This document shows, piece by piece, positions 22,350 to 28,786 of a stretch of 32,105 nt of DNA. Source of the stretch: QHBQ01 sp038230695 (GTDB lineage: Bacteria > Chloroflexota > Chloroflexia > QHBQ01); NCBI GenBank assembly GCA_038230695.1, contig JBBRMT010000023.1, positions 1 through 32,105 of the forward strand, read 5' to 3'. The notes beneath the pieces were generated by a model that did no database searches, was not told the DNA's origin, and was given only the letters and a program-made list of their open reading frames with translations. The position numbers and the translations under genes are program-made. How positions within the stretch are numbered: position 1 is the first letter of the stretch; each line of letters starts with the position of its first letter.

Positions 22350-22835
22350 CTATCGCGTCAGCAGGAAGCCTAGCACAATGAGGGCAACGAAGCAGACTAT
22401 GGCGAGGATGATCAGGCGGCGGATGTCGCCCTTGATGTAGCTCACCTCATCCTCGACCGAGAGGGTGGCGGCGTTGGCGGCGCGGCTGCGTCCACCCAGC
22501 GGCCCACCGTAGAGCGGCCCGGCGGGGCGGGTTGCGCCACCAGGACGCGGGGCGGCGTTAGGCGAGACTGTGCCGCGATAGCGGGTGTTCGCGCTGATGC
22601 CCGTGCCGGGGGCTGGCCGAGGGGCAACGTTCACCGGCGTACCGTTGGCAGCGCCATTGGTCACGCCCCTGCCATTGGTTGGCGCGGCGGTAATTACCAC
22701 ACGGTCGCCATCCTGCAAGGCCACTGGCGCGGCGCTATCAGGGGTTGGTATCTCACCAACGTGGGTGCGGCGTTGAAACTCGCGGGCTGCGCCACCACCG
22801 CTGCGGCTGCTGCCTTTTGCTACCTTCTTCGGCAT
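22350..22835 (-). CDS. Small membrane protein with disordered N-terminus, 161 aa
   Basis: I recognise no family. Residues 1-115 are rich in Gly, Ala, Pro, Arg and Asn and are likely disordered. A folded beta hairpin is possible around LQDGDRVVITA (about 41-51). Residues 136-158 are a C-terminal membrane segment (RRLIILAIVCFVALIVLGFLL) preceded by a short amphipathic helix, VEDEVSYIKGDIRR. This is a tail-anchored layout with almost all of the protein in the cytoplasm. Start ATG 22835 has AGGAG 13 bases upstream, which is a little distant. It is divergent from the patatin-like gene. Confidence 0.75.
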   Translation of the reverse strand: MPKKVAKGSSRSGGGAAREFQRRTHVGEIPTPDSAAPVALQDGDRVVITAAPTNGRGVTNGAANGTPVNVAPRPAPGTGISANTRYRGTVSPNAAPRPGGATRPAGPLYGGPLGGRSRAANAATLSVEDEVSYIKGDIRRLIILAIVCFVALIVLGFLLTR

Positions 22836-22918
22836 AATATTGCTTAATCTCCTGGCTATCTAGTTAATAATTGCAGCCCATGCTACGGCTGTTCGTAGCC
22901 ACAAACAAGCCACCTGCG

Positions 22919-22947
22919 TTGCTATTTTCAGGCGAAAGTATTATACT
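22919..22947 (+). promoter_or_regulatory. Promoter of the patatin-like gene
   Basis: TTGCTA (22919-22924), a 17-bp spacer and TATACT (22942-22947). Transcription near 22954 leaves a 30-nt leader ending in GCGAGGTGG before ATG 22984. Confidence 0.75.
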
Positions 22948-22983
22948 CTGTTTCAAATCAAATTGCAAATAGCGAGGTGGCTT

Positions 22984-25545
22984 ATGGTTGAGCGCCCCAA
23001 AGGACCAGAGCGCGAAGATTGGTACGATCGGGATGATGTTACCAACAGTGTCAATGCCGCGCTCGGTATCAGCCCGCAGGCGTTGGATATTAAACCGGGC
23101 GTTGCGTCACCCGCGATTGTCTCCGACCCGCTTTCACTCCGCGCTTTGTTCCTCTCCGGGGGCGGGGCCAGCGGCGTGTATGAGGCGGGTGTCTTGCAGG
23201 CGCTGATCATCAACGGGCTGAAGTTTCACGCCCTGGTTGGCACCTCAATCGGCTCAATCAATTCCGCTGCCTACGCCCACTTTCTCACCATGCGCGGTCC
23301 TCAGTTGGTCAGCCCTGCCCAGGCCGACTTCCTCCAGGCCATCCTCCACTTCTGGGAGTACGTAGACCAGAGCAATATCACCGATCTGGATAGCTCACCT
23401 GCCCGCGACATCCTTTCCGATCTGGAGCGGCTCTACCTGTCGCTCAGTAGCATCGCCCGCTTTTGGACCGCCAACCTTAATCCCGACCTGGGCAACGTCA
23501 AGCCCCCTTTGCCCGCCAGTTACAGCCCGCGCCCGCTGGCCCGTTTCCAGTTTGGGCTGCGTAAGTTCAGCGCGGGGGTTGCGCGGGCGCTCTCCTGGCT
23601 TGATGCTGGCGTGCTGCTACTGCCCGGGCTGCTCGGCACCCTCTTCACCCTGCCGCTGCAGCTGGTGCGGCGGGCATTGGGCCGCCCTGCTCCCATGGGC
23701 GGACTCTATACTGCCACCGCCTCCACTATTGCCCACCAGATTGCCGCTCGGCTGCGGCCAAAGTCGCCTCCGCCACCCCTGCCTGCCACTGGCACTGTGC
23801 CTGCCCCTGGCATTGCCCAACTGCTGCACGATATTGTAGACAAGGCGCTGGCCGCCTACAACCCCGGCGCAGACGTGAAGGCGAAGCGTTCCCTGTTTGG
23901 CAACACCAGTATCGAAGCGGTCCTCGAAAACTTCCCTGCCCTGCGTATATACAGCAAGCCGGGCGACGACGGTTCACCGATCACCAACCTGCCTTCCATA
24001 CCTGCCCTCTCCCATGCTCCGCTATCCTCGTTCCGCCAAAGCGCTGATGTGGAGTTGCGTTTCACCCGCTCCAATATGCGAAATGGCAATCTGGAGGTTA
24101 GCGCCGCCTATGCGTTGCACGATGCGCTGACCGAAACCAGCCAGTACATCAGTACCACGCTCGGCCTCGACAATGACCCCAAACTGAGCATCACTGCTGA
24201 CCGCGCCGCCAGCTATGGCGCTCTGCTCGCCTTTGTCGCGGCGCTGGAAGCGAAAGTCTCGCTCGCCGCGCTAACCGGCCAGATGCCGATAAACACCGGC
24301 AAATACATGGTCGGCAATCCCGACCTCATCCATGCGGTAATGGCTTCCTCGGCCTTCCCCGCCGCCTTCCCGCCAGTGTTGCTTGACCAGATATACCCCA
24401 CCGCTGGTGGCGACCCTGATAATCTTGCGCTACGCGACATCTGCCATCTTGCCGCAACATATCGCGCTGCCAATCCACCCCAAGCGCCCGCGCAACTCGA
24501 CCTGCTCCGCGCCCAGTACCCTCCCGACGCAATGCTGAATCAGGCGGTGGCGAACAAGGTCATGGGCGACATAAAAGGGCGGGCCAGCGCCCTCTACAGC
24601 TTTGTCGAAGAGTGCTTCAACTTCAAGTTGCCTGCCAGCATCGCCAATCCCCCCCTGGCGATCGCCCAGCTTGCCGCCTGCATAGTTGCAACCTGGTATC
24701 AGAACTATCCGATTTATGACCTGGAGGCGCAGGCTGCGGACGGTGGTGAGCCGTTCATCGAGCAATATAATGATGGCGGGGCGACCGCCGATGCTGCGCC
24801 GCTAGCCAACGCGATTAACGCGCTGGAATATCGCATTGCCCACGCCGCCAACTCCTCCGCTGAACTAAATGCCACCCATTACGTCTTCTTCGTCCACCTG
24901 GGTGATGCGCCTATCGGTGTGCGCGATGTTGGCGACGATAGCGAAGTCAGCCCCGCCAGTGGCACATTGCCGATCACCACCATGAACCGTTACCTCTTTT
25001 ACGAGTATTTGCTGCGCTATGGCGAACTCGGTAAGCGTTCTCGCTACCTGTCCGACATGCACGTTGCCAGCCGCATCCATGGCTATATTGCCGCGCTACG
25101 CAAGTTTGGTCAGGCGCAGAACGAACTGCTAATCAAGGTGGTCAACATCTATCCCACAATTGCGCTAAACAGCGTCTACGCCTTCGATACTCGCCTGGGA
25201 TACAATCATGATACCAACCGCCGTCAGATCGCCACCGGATGTAGCGACACCATGCTGACCCTCTGGCGCGAGGTGCAGACCAACGATGGTTCGCTAACCC
25301 CCGACGTGGTGGGCCGCCTCAAGCAATGGCTCATCCCCGGCCAAACCGTGCCAGCGTCGGGCAGCGCCGATTTGCCGACCCCGACTCTGTTCTGTCGCAA
25401 CGGCAGTTGTATGTACCGCCGCGAGTGTCCCTTTGGCGACCAGGCCACGCCGCAGGTTGGCAACAGCACATTGATAACCGACTACAACATCACCAACCCC
25501 AGCGATAAATCTGCGCCGCCTGCTGCAGACGTATTATCCAGGTAG
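22984..25545 (+). CDS. Large patatin-like phospholipase domain protein
   Basis: 853 aa from ATG 22984. The patatin oxyanion loop is SGGGASG (residues 58-64) and the nucleophile elbow is GTSIG with Ser88. The catalytic Asp is probably Asp597 in YNDGG. Together they form a Ser-Asp dyad for hydrolysing acyl esters of lipids. The distance between Ser and Asp, about 500 residues, is much larger than in a minimal patatin domain of about 200. It holds an insert with a hydrophobic pair of segments near 205-240 (AGVLLLPGLLGTLFTLPLQLV) that may bind the membrane. The C-terminus has a Cys-rich patch, FCRNGSCMYRRECPFG. GAGGTGG is an excellent ribosome site. The earlier TTG at 22963 would overlap the leader. 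No neighbour suggests a specific pathway. Confidence 0.88.
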   Translation: MVERPKGPEREDWYDRDDVTNSVNAALGISPQALDIKPGVASPAIVSDPLSLRALFLSGGGASGVYEAGVLQALIINGLKFHALVGTSIGSINSAAYAHFLTMRGPQLVSPAQADFLQAILHFWEYVDQSNITDLDSSPARDILSDLERLYLSLSSIARFWTANLNPDLGNVKPPLPASYSPRPLARFQFGLRKFSAGVARALSWLDAGVLLLPGLLGTLFTLPLQLVRRALGRPAPMGGLYTATASTIAHQIAARLRPKSPPPPLPATGTVPAPGIAQLLHDIVDKALAAYNPGADVKAKRSLFGNTSIEAVLENFPALRIYSKPGDDGSPITNLPSIPALSHAPLSSFRQSADVELRFTRSNMRNGNLEVSAAYALHDALTETSQYISTTLGLDNDPKLSITADRAASYGALLAFVAALEAKVSLAALTGQMPINTGKYMVGNPDLIHAVMASSAFPAAFPPVLLDQIYPTAGGDPDNLALRDICHLAATYRAANPPQAPAQLDLLRAQYPPDAMLNQAVANKVMGDIKGRASALYSFVEECFNFKLPASIANPPLAIAQLAACIVATWYQNYPIYDLEAQAADGGEPFIEQYNDGGATADAAPLANAINALEYRIAHAANSSAELNATHYVFFVHLGDAPIGVRDVGDDSEVSPASGTLPITTMNRYLFYEYLLRYGELGKRSRYLSDMHVASRIHGYIAALRKFGQAQNELLIKVVNIYPTIALNSVYAFDTRLGYNHDTNRRQIATGCSDTMLTLWREVQTNDGSLTPDVVGRLKQWLIPGQTVPASGSADLPTPTLFCRNGSCMYRRECPFGDQATPQVGNSTLITDYNITNPSDKSAPPAADVLSR

Positions 25546-25599
25546 CAGGCGCTTTACCATTGCTTAATCGGCGTTTTACCAACATTTTACTTAGTGCGC

Positions 25600-25628
25600 T
25601 TGCCTTGTAGCCCAGGCTGTGCTATAAT
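25600..25628 (+). promoter_or_regulatory. Promoter of tatA
   Basis: TTGCCT (25600-25605), a 17-bp spacer and a perfect TATAAT (25623-25628). Starting near 25635 gives a leader of about 105 nt, longer than elsewhere in this window, with a small AGCC/GGCT hairpin just before the ribosome site. Confidence 0.75.
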
Positions 25629-25740
25629 AACAAGTGAGCGAAGCAAAATCATCCCCGCGCCGTCAGCATCGTTCACCGTTATCGCTCCATTAATAAAGAA
25701 AACGTGAAAGCCTCATCATAGGCTAGACAGGAGTAACGAA

Positions 25741-26025
25741 ATGTTGGGTTTGAAGCTACCGGAGTTGATCCTAATCCTCGTCATCGTCGTGCTGGTATTT
25801 GGCGTGGGCAAGCTCGCCAACATCGGGGGGGCGCTCGGCAAGAGCGTCAAGGAGTTCCGCGAGTCCTCCGGTCTCGCAGGCGACAACGCCACCACTACTA
25901 CCACCACGGTCAAGACTAATGTCTCGCCGCTTGATGGTACCGTCACCACGGTAAAGGAGGAGAGCAAGGATCAAACCCTGCCGCCTGCGCCACCTGCGCC
26001 GCCCCCTTCTACGCGGATAGGTTGA
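25741..26025 (+). CDS. tatA: Twin-arginine translocase subunit TatA/TatE
   Basis: 94 aa. The N-terminal membrane segment is at residues 5-22 (KLPELILILVIVVLVFG). It is followed by the FG hinge and the amphipathic helix KLANIGGALGKSVKEFRES, which are hallmarks of TatA. TatA oligomers form the passage for folded proteins with twin-arginine signals, together with TatC. The C-terminal tail is Thr-rich and then Pro/Ala-rich, unstructured and not conserved. AGGAGT is well placed before ATG 25741. It is monocistronic. No tatB or tatC is in the window, so they must be encoded elsewhere. Confidence 0.95.
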   Translation: MLGLKLPELILILVIVVLVFGVGKLANIGGALGKSVKEFRESSGLAGDNATTTTTTVKTNVSPLDGTVTTVKEESKDQTLPPAPPAPPPSTRIG

Positions 26026-26072
26026 GCAAGCGACTAATGTAGTTTATCATGCTCGAAACAATACGCCACGAA

Positions 26073-26096
26073 CAGGCCGCTCATCATGAGCGGCCT
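26073..26096. terminator. Perfect 12-bp hairpin between tatA and the cupin pseudogene
   Basis: CAGGCCGCTCAT (26073-26084) is followed directly by its exact complement (26085-26096). There is no T-run on either strand. Its position between converging genes suggests transcript 3'-end formation for one or both. Confidence 0.55.
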
Positions 26097-26107
26097 GTCT
26101 GAGTCCA

Positions 26108-26135
26108 CCTTCTGCCTTCTGCCTTCTACCTTTCC
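26108..26135. repeat. Heptamer tandem array over the cupin stop codon
   Basis: Units CCTTCTG, CCTTCTG, CCTTCTA and CCTTTCC. The stop codon of the cupin pseudogene (26128-26126) lies in the third unit. Confidence 0.85.
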
Positions 26136-26658
26136 CATAACTCGCTGTCGGGGTCGTAGGCCACCACACTCTCCTGCTCGTTGGGGTCGTTGCGGGCGAT
26201 TATGGCATAGGCTGGTTCGGTGGCGCTCATGTTCACTGGCTGGTGCGGCACGCCGGGGCCGATGAAGATGAAATCGCCCTCACTTGCCACCACCGACTGG
26301 CGCAAGCCCGCGCCGTAGCGGGTGTCTACTTGCCCCTTCAGCACATAGTATTACAGCCTCATTTGTCACACCAACAGGCGTAGTTACGATTGGCATTATG
26401 GTTAGGCAACAGGGCGTATGCGATTCGCCTCTACACCAATCCAGCCCCTTTGCACCATCTGAGGCTGTAATAATAGATGGCAGTCTCGAAACCCTGATGC
26501 CGATGGGGCAGAGCCGCGCCCCCCGCTGGCGCCATTACCAGGTTCATGGATATGCCCTTAGCCCCCGCCGTCGCCTCGGAGATGCCAATGAAGTAACCTA
26601 GTCCCTGCTTCGAGGTAGTCTCCGTGGGGCGGCGTACTACCTTGACCCCTTCTCCCAT
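26126..26658 (-). pseudogene. Cupin-domain protein, broken by a 120-bp insertion
   Basis: Two minus-strand pieces belong to one small cupin. The first, from ATG 26658 (GGGGGG ribosome site upstream), runs GEGVKVVRRPTETTSKQGLG to HRHQGFETAIYYY. The second begins VLKGQVDTRYG and ends at 26126, with GDFIFIGPGVPHQPVN as the second cupin metal-binding motif. Removing 26351-26470 and one copy of the flanking TA joins them in frame as AIYYY-VLKGQ, giving an intact 136-aa cupin. As it stands the frame is shifted by the 122-bp insertion, so a full protein cannot be made. Cupins of this type bind a metal through the His residues of both motifs, and their substrate is unknown. The gene diverges from the first yceI gene. 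Confidence 0.92.
26351..26470. mobile_element. 120-bp MITE-like insertion with TA target duplication
   Basis: The ends are perfect 11-bp inverted repeats, TTACAGCCTCA (26351-26361) and TGAGGCTGTAA (26460-26470). TA flanks both sides (26349-26350 and 26471-26472). There is no transposase frame inside. TA duplication is typical of the IS630/Tc1/mariner superfamily, so this looks like a non-autonomous derivative. Excision in silico restores the cupin frame, which fixes the borders precisely. Confidence 0.9.
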
Positions 26659-26680
26659 TTTATTTGCCCCCCTTCCAAAC

Positions 26681-26710
26681 TTGACAAAGCATTGCACCAT
26701 TTGTTATAAT
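26681..26710 (+). promoter_or_regulatory. Promoter of the first yceI gene
   Basis: TTGACA (26681-26686), an 18-bp spacer and TATAAT (26705-26710). The surrounding 50 bp closely match the promoter at 27851-27880, including CCATTTGTTATAATGCGCTT, but lack the palindrome found there. Confidence 0.82.
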
Positions 26711-26804
26711 GCGCTTGAGAAAATAAAGCACGAGCAAATACACATTGCCTGTGTGATCAACATTCAAAACCGGCGGCAACCACCATTCAGAGAGGGACAA
26801 TACA

Positions 26805-27377
26805 ATGAGTTGGACAATTGACAAGAACCACAGTTCGATCGGCTTTACAGTCAAGCACATGATGTTCACTACCGTGCGTGGCGCGTTCACTAATTTTGAT
26901 GGCAACATCAACTTCGATGAGCAGCATCCTGAGAACTCTGCGGTTGATATTACCGTGCAGCTTGATAGCATCAACACCAACGATGCCAAGCGTGATGAAC
27001 ATTTGCACACCACCGATTTCTTCGATATCGCAAACTACCCCACCATGACCTTCCGCAGCAACCGCGTAGAGGCACGCGACCCGGAACACTTCAAGCTCCA
27101 TGGTGAACTTGCTCTCCACGGCGTAACCCAGCCGCTAGTCCTGAATGTGACCAGGGAGGGCGAGAACAAGCATCCCTTCAGCGGCAACCGCGTGGTCGCC
27201 TTCACCGCCGAGGGTAGCCTCAACCGCAAGGACTTCGGCCTGGGCTTCAATGTCGCCCTCGAAACCGGCGGCTTGCTGGTTAGCGAACAGGTCAAGCTCG
27301 TCATCGAAGTGCAAGCAGTAGAGCAGCCCGCATCCGTGCTGGCGCAACCAGTGGCGGAGCTTGCCAGCGTCGCGTAA
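26805..27377 (+). CDS. YceI-family polyisoprenoid-binding-like protein (copy 1)
   Basis: 190 aa. It starts SWTIDKNHSSIGFTVKHMMF, the classic YceI opening, and continues with FTNFDGNINFDE, the central FDIANYPTMTFRS and GELALHGVTQPLVLNV. These form the lipocalin-like barrel that binds an isoprenoid chain. The C-terminus has FNVALETGGLLVSEQVKLVIE. There is no signal peptide, so it acts in the cytoplasm, unlike many proteobacterial YceI proteins. A short Ala/Val/Pro tail follows. AGAGGGA precedes ATG 26805. It is paired with a near-duplicate at 27985-28560, with an HxlR regulator between. Confidence 0.93.
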   Translation: MSWTIDKNHSSIGFTVKHMMFTTVRGAFTNFDGNINFDEQHPENSAVDITVQLDSINTNDAKRDEHLHTTDFFDIANYPTMTFRSNRVEARDPEHFKLHGELALHGVTQPLVLNVTREGENKHPFSGNRVVAFTAEGSLNRKDFGLGFNVALETGGLLVSEQVKLVIEVQAVEQPASVLAQPVAELASVA

Positions 27378-27406
27378 CTTGATCATCGAATAAGCGATAA
27401 ACAATA

Positions 27407-27426
27407 GGGCGCACATCAGTGCGCCC
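27407..27426. terminator. GC-rich hairpin between yceI copy 1 and hxlR
   Basis: GGGCGCAC (27407-27414), loop ATCA, GTGCGCCC (27419-27426). T-rich sequence follows on both sides (TATTGTTT on the minus strand, and CATTTTG about 9 bases later on the plus strand). It is a plausible bidirectional terminator for the convergent pair. Confidence 0.65.
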
Positions 27427-27454
27427 CATCGTGCATTTTGACCGTTTATCAGTC

Positions 27455-27811
27455 TTAATGATTGGGCTTGAGATACTGCCGCCCCCAGCTATCAATCGCT
27501 TCGACCACCGTTTGCAGCGCCACACCTGCCTCGGTTAGTTCATAACTGGTGCGCGGTGGCATGGTGGAGTGGATGGTCTTCTTCAGGATACCGACCTCCT
27601 CCAGCCGCTCTAGCCGCTGGGCAAGGGTGGCCTGGTTGCATCCGACGCTGCGGCTCAACAGGTTGAAGCCCTGCGGCCCGCCCAGCAGGCTGCGGATAAT
27701 GAACAGGCTCCACTTCTCCTGTAGGATGTTGATCGCCTCAGAAGCCGGGCAGAAACTCTGCTCGTCTTCAATGTTTATGCTCTCTGAAATTGTTATGATC
27801 GTTGCGCTCAT
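27455..27811 (-). CDS. HxlR-family winged-helix transcriptional regulator
   Basis: 118 aa, a normal length. The family opening FCPASEAINILQEKWSLFIIRSLL includes the conserved Cys21. The recognition region is GFNLLSRSVGCNQATLAQRLERLEEVGIL, followed by the wing and a C-terminal dimerisation helix. Several HxlR proteins sense electrophiles or oxidants through that cysteine. A second, Cys58, lies in the DNA-binding domain. A perfect promoter (TTGACA, 17 bp, TATAAT) puts the transcription start on the A of the ATG, so the mRNA seems leaderless. The gene diverges from yceI copy 2. The intergenic palindrome at 27839-27858 is a likely operator, which would make it autoregulated and a regulator of yceI. 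Confidence 0.92.
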   Translation of the reverse strand: MSATIITISESINIEDEQSFCPASEAINILQEKWSLFIIRSLLGGPQGFNLLSRSVGCNQATLAQRLERLEEVGILKKTIHSTMPPRTSYELTEAGVALQTVVEAIDSWGRQYLKPNH

Positions 27812-27817
27812 ACGCTA

Positions 27818-27846
27818 ATTATATCATTTCCCCATCTTTTTGTCAA
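27818..27846 (-). promoter_or_regulatory. Leaderless promoter of hxlR
   Basis: On the minus strand TTGACA (27846-27841), a 17-bp spacer and TATAAT (27823-27818), both perfect. The base 7 nt past the -10 box is the A of the start codon at 27811. Confidence 0.82.
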
Positions 27847-27858
27847 GCGCTTGACAAA
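27839..27858. promoter_or_regulatory. 20-bp perfect palindrome: candidate HxlR operator
   Basis: TTTGTCAAGCGCTTGACAAA reads the same on both strands. Its two halves contain the -35 boxes of the divergent hxlR and yceI promoters. A dimer bound here would block both promoters at once. Confidence 0.7.
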
Positions 27859-27880
27859 GGCTTGCGCCATTTGTTATAAT
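27851..27880 (+). promoter_or_regulatory. Promoter of the second yceI gene
   Basis: TTGACA (27851-27856), an 18-bp spacer and TATAAT (27875-27880). The leader is about 98 nt and has a TGCAGGC/GCCTGCA hairpin at 27899-27920. Confidence 0.82.
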
Positions 27881-27984
27881 GCGCTTAACGAAATAAAGTG
27901 CAGGCGAAAACAAGCCTGCATCTTAAAGCATCAACCAAACCTGCGCGGCAAGGCCGCACATGAGAAAGAAAAAGGAGCATAACC

Positions 27985-28560
27985 ATGAATTGGACAATTG
28001 ATAAGTCCCACACCTCGATTGGCTTCAGCGCCAAGCATATGATGTTCACCACCGTGCGTGGCTCATTCACCAACTTCGAGGGTACAGTAAATGTTGACGA
28101 GCAGAACCCGCAGAACTCCTCCGTCGAAATTACGGTGCAACTCGATAGCATCAGCACCAACGATGACAAGCGCGACGGCCATCTGCGCTCTCCCGATTTC
28201 TTCCATGTGGAGCAGCACCCCACCATGACCTTCAAGAGTACCAGCATCGAGGGCAGCGACACCAACCACTTCAAGCTGCATGGCGACCTCACCATCAAGG
28301 GTGAAACCCATCCCATGGTTCTCAATGTGACCAAGGAGGGCGAAGGCACGTCCCCCTGGGGTACTCAGGTTCTTGCATATAGCGCCGAGGGTACGATCAA
28401 TCGCAAGGACTGGGGTCTCAACTGGAACGTCGCTCTGGAAGCGGGTGGCTTGCTGGTCAGCGACCAGATCAAGCTCACCATTGATGCGGAGCTTGCCCCG
28501 CAACCTGCTGCCGCCGCCGCCGAAGCCCAGGCTGAGACTACCGTCAGCGCCGCTGCCTAA
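27985..28560 (+). CDS. YceI-family polyisoprenoid-binding-like protein (copy 2)
   Basis: 191 aa. It is similar to copy 1 along its whole length: NWTIDKSHTSIGFSAKHMMF, FFHVEQHPTMTFKS, GDLTIKGETHPMVLNV and NVALEAGGLLVSDQIKLTID. There is again no signal peptide. The tail is Ala/Glu/Pro-rich and differs from copy 1. AAGGAGC is well placed before ATG 27985. The promoter shares a palindromic -35 region with the divergent hxlR gene, while copy 1 does not, so the two paralogues may respond differently. A strong terminator follows at 28579-28610. Confidence 0.93.
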   Translation: MNWTIDKSHTSIGFSAKHMMFTTVRGSFTNFEGTVNVDEQNPQNSSVEITVQLDSISTNDDKRDGHLRSPDFFHVEQHPTMTFKSTSIEGSDTNHFKLHGDLTIKGETHPMVLNVTKEGEGTSPWGTQVLAYSAEGTINRKDWGLNWNVALEAGGLLVSDQIKLTIDAELAPQPAAAAAEAQAETTVSAAA

Positions 28561-28578
28561 GCTGCATCATTCGTCACC

Positions 28579-28610
28579 GCCTTCTCCCTGCCCAGGGGGA
28601 AGGCTTTTTT
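28579..28610 (+). terminator. Intrinsic terminator of yceI copy 2
   Basis: GCCTTCTCCCT (28579-28589), loop GCCC, AGGGGGAAGGC (28594-28604), then six T (28605-28610). The stem is 11 bp with one wobble pair. The T-run forms part of the left target duplication of the next element. Confidence 0.92.
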
Positions 28611-28614
28611 GTTG

Positions 28615-28705
28615 GGGTGCGCGTCATATTCTTGCATGGCAGACCAGGGCGAACCACGGTTCGCCCCTACTAAATGCCTTCTTGGTAAGAACATGACGCG
28701 CACCC
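28615..28705. mobile_element. 91-bp hairpin MITE-like element with 9-bp target duplication
   Basis: The terminal inverted repeats are GGGTGCGCGTCATATTCTTG (28615-28634) and a complement at 28686-28705 that matches at 18 of 20 positions. TTTTTGTTG is duplicated exactly at both borders (28606-28614 and 28706-28714). The GGGCGAAC palindrome sits at the centre, so the whole element folds as one long hairpin. A 9-bp duplication is seen with several IS families, and no transposase is present here. Confidence 0.82.
28647..28670. repeat. GGGCGAAC palindrome (copy 3)
   Basis: GGGCGAACC (28647-28655), loop AC, GGTTCGCCC (28658-28666), then CTAC. It is nested in the 91-bp element. It has the same orientation as copy 1 and, like the other copies, lies upstream of a promoter. 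Confidence 0.85.
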
Positions 28706-28721
28706 TTTTTGTTGCCTGTGG

Positions 28722-28750
28722 TTGACAACCCTGCCCGCTTCCTATATCAT
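28722..28750 (+). promoter_or_regulatory. Promoter of eno
   Basis: TTGACA (28722-28727), a 17-bp spacer and TATCAT (28745-28750). Transcription near 28757 leaves a 30-nt leader with GGGAGGA before the ATG at 28787. The element at 28615-28705 ends 16 bp upstream of the -35. Confidence 0.82.
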
Positions 28751-28786
28751 ATGCCACGTAACCGCAGATAATAGGGAGGAACCGCC

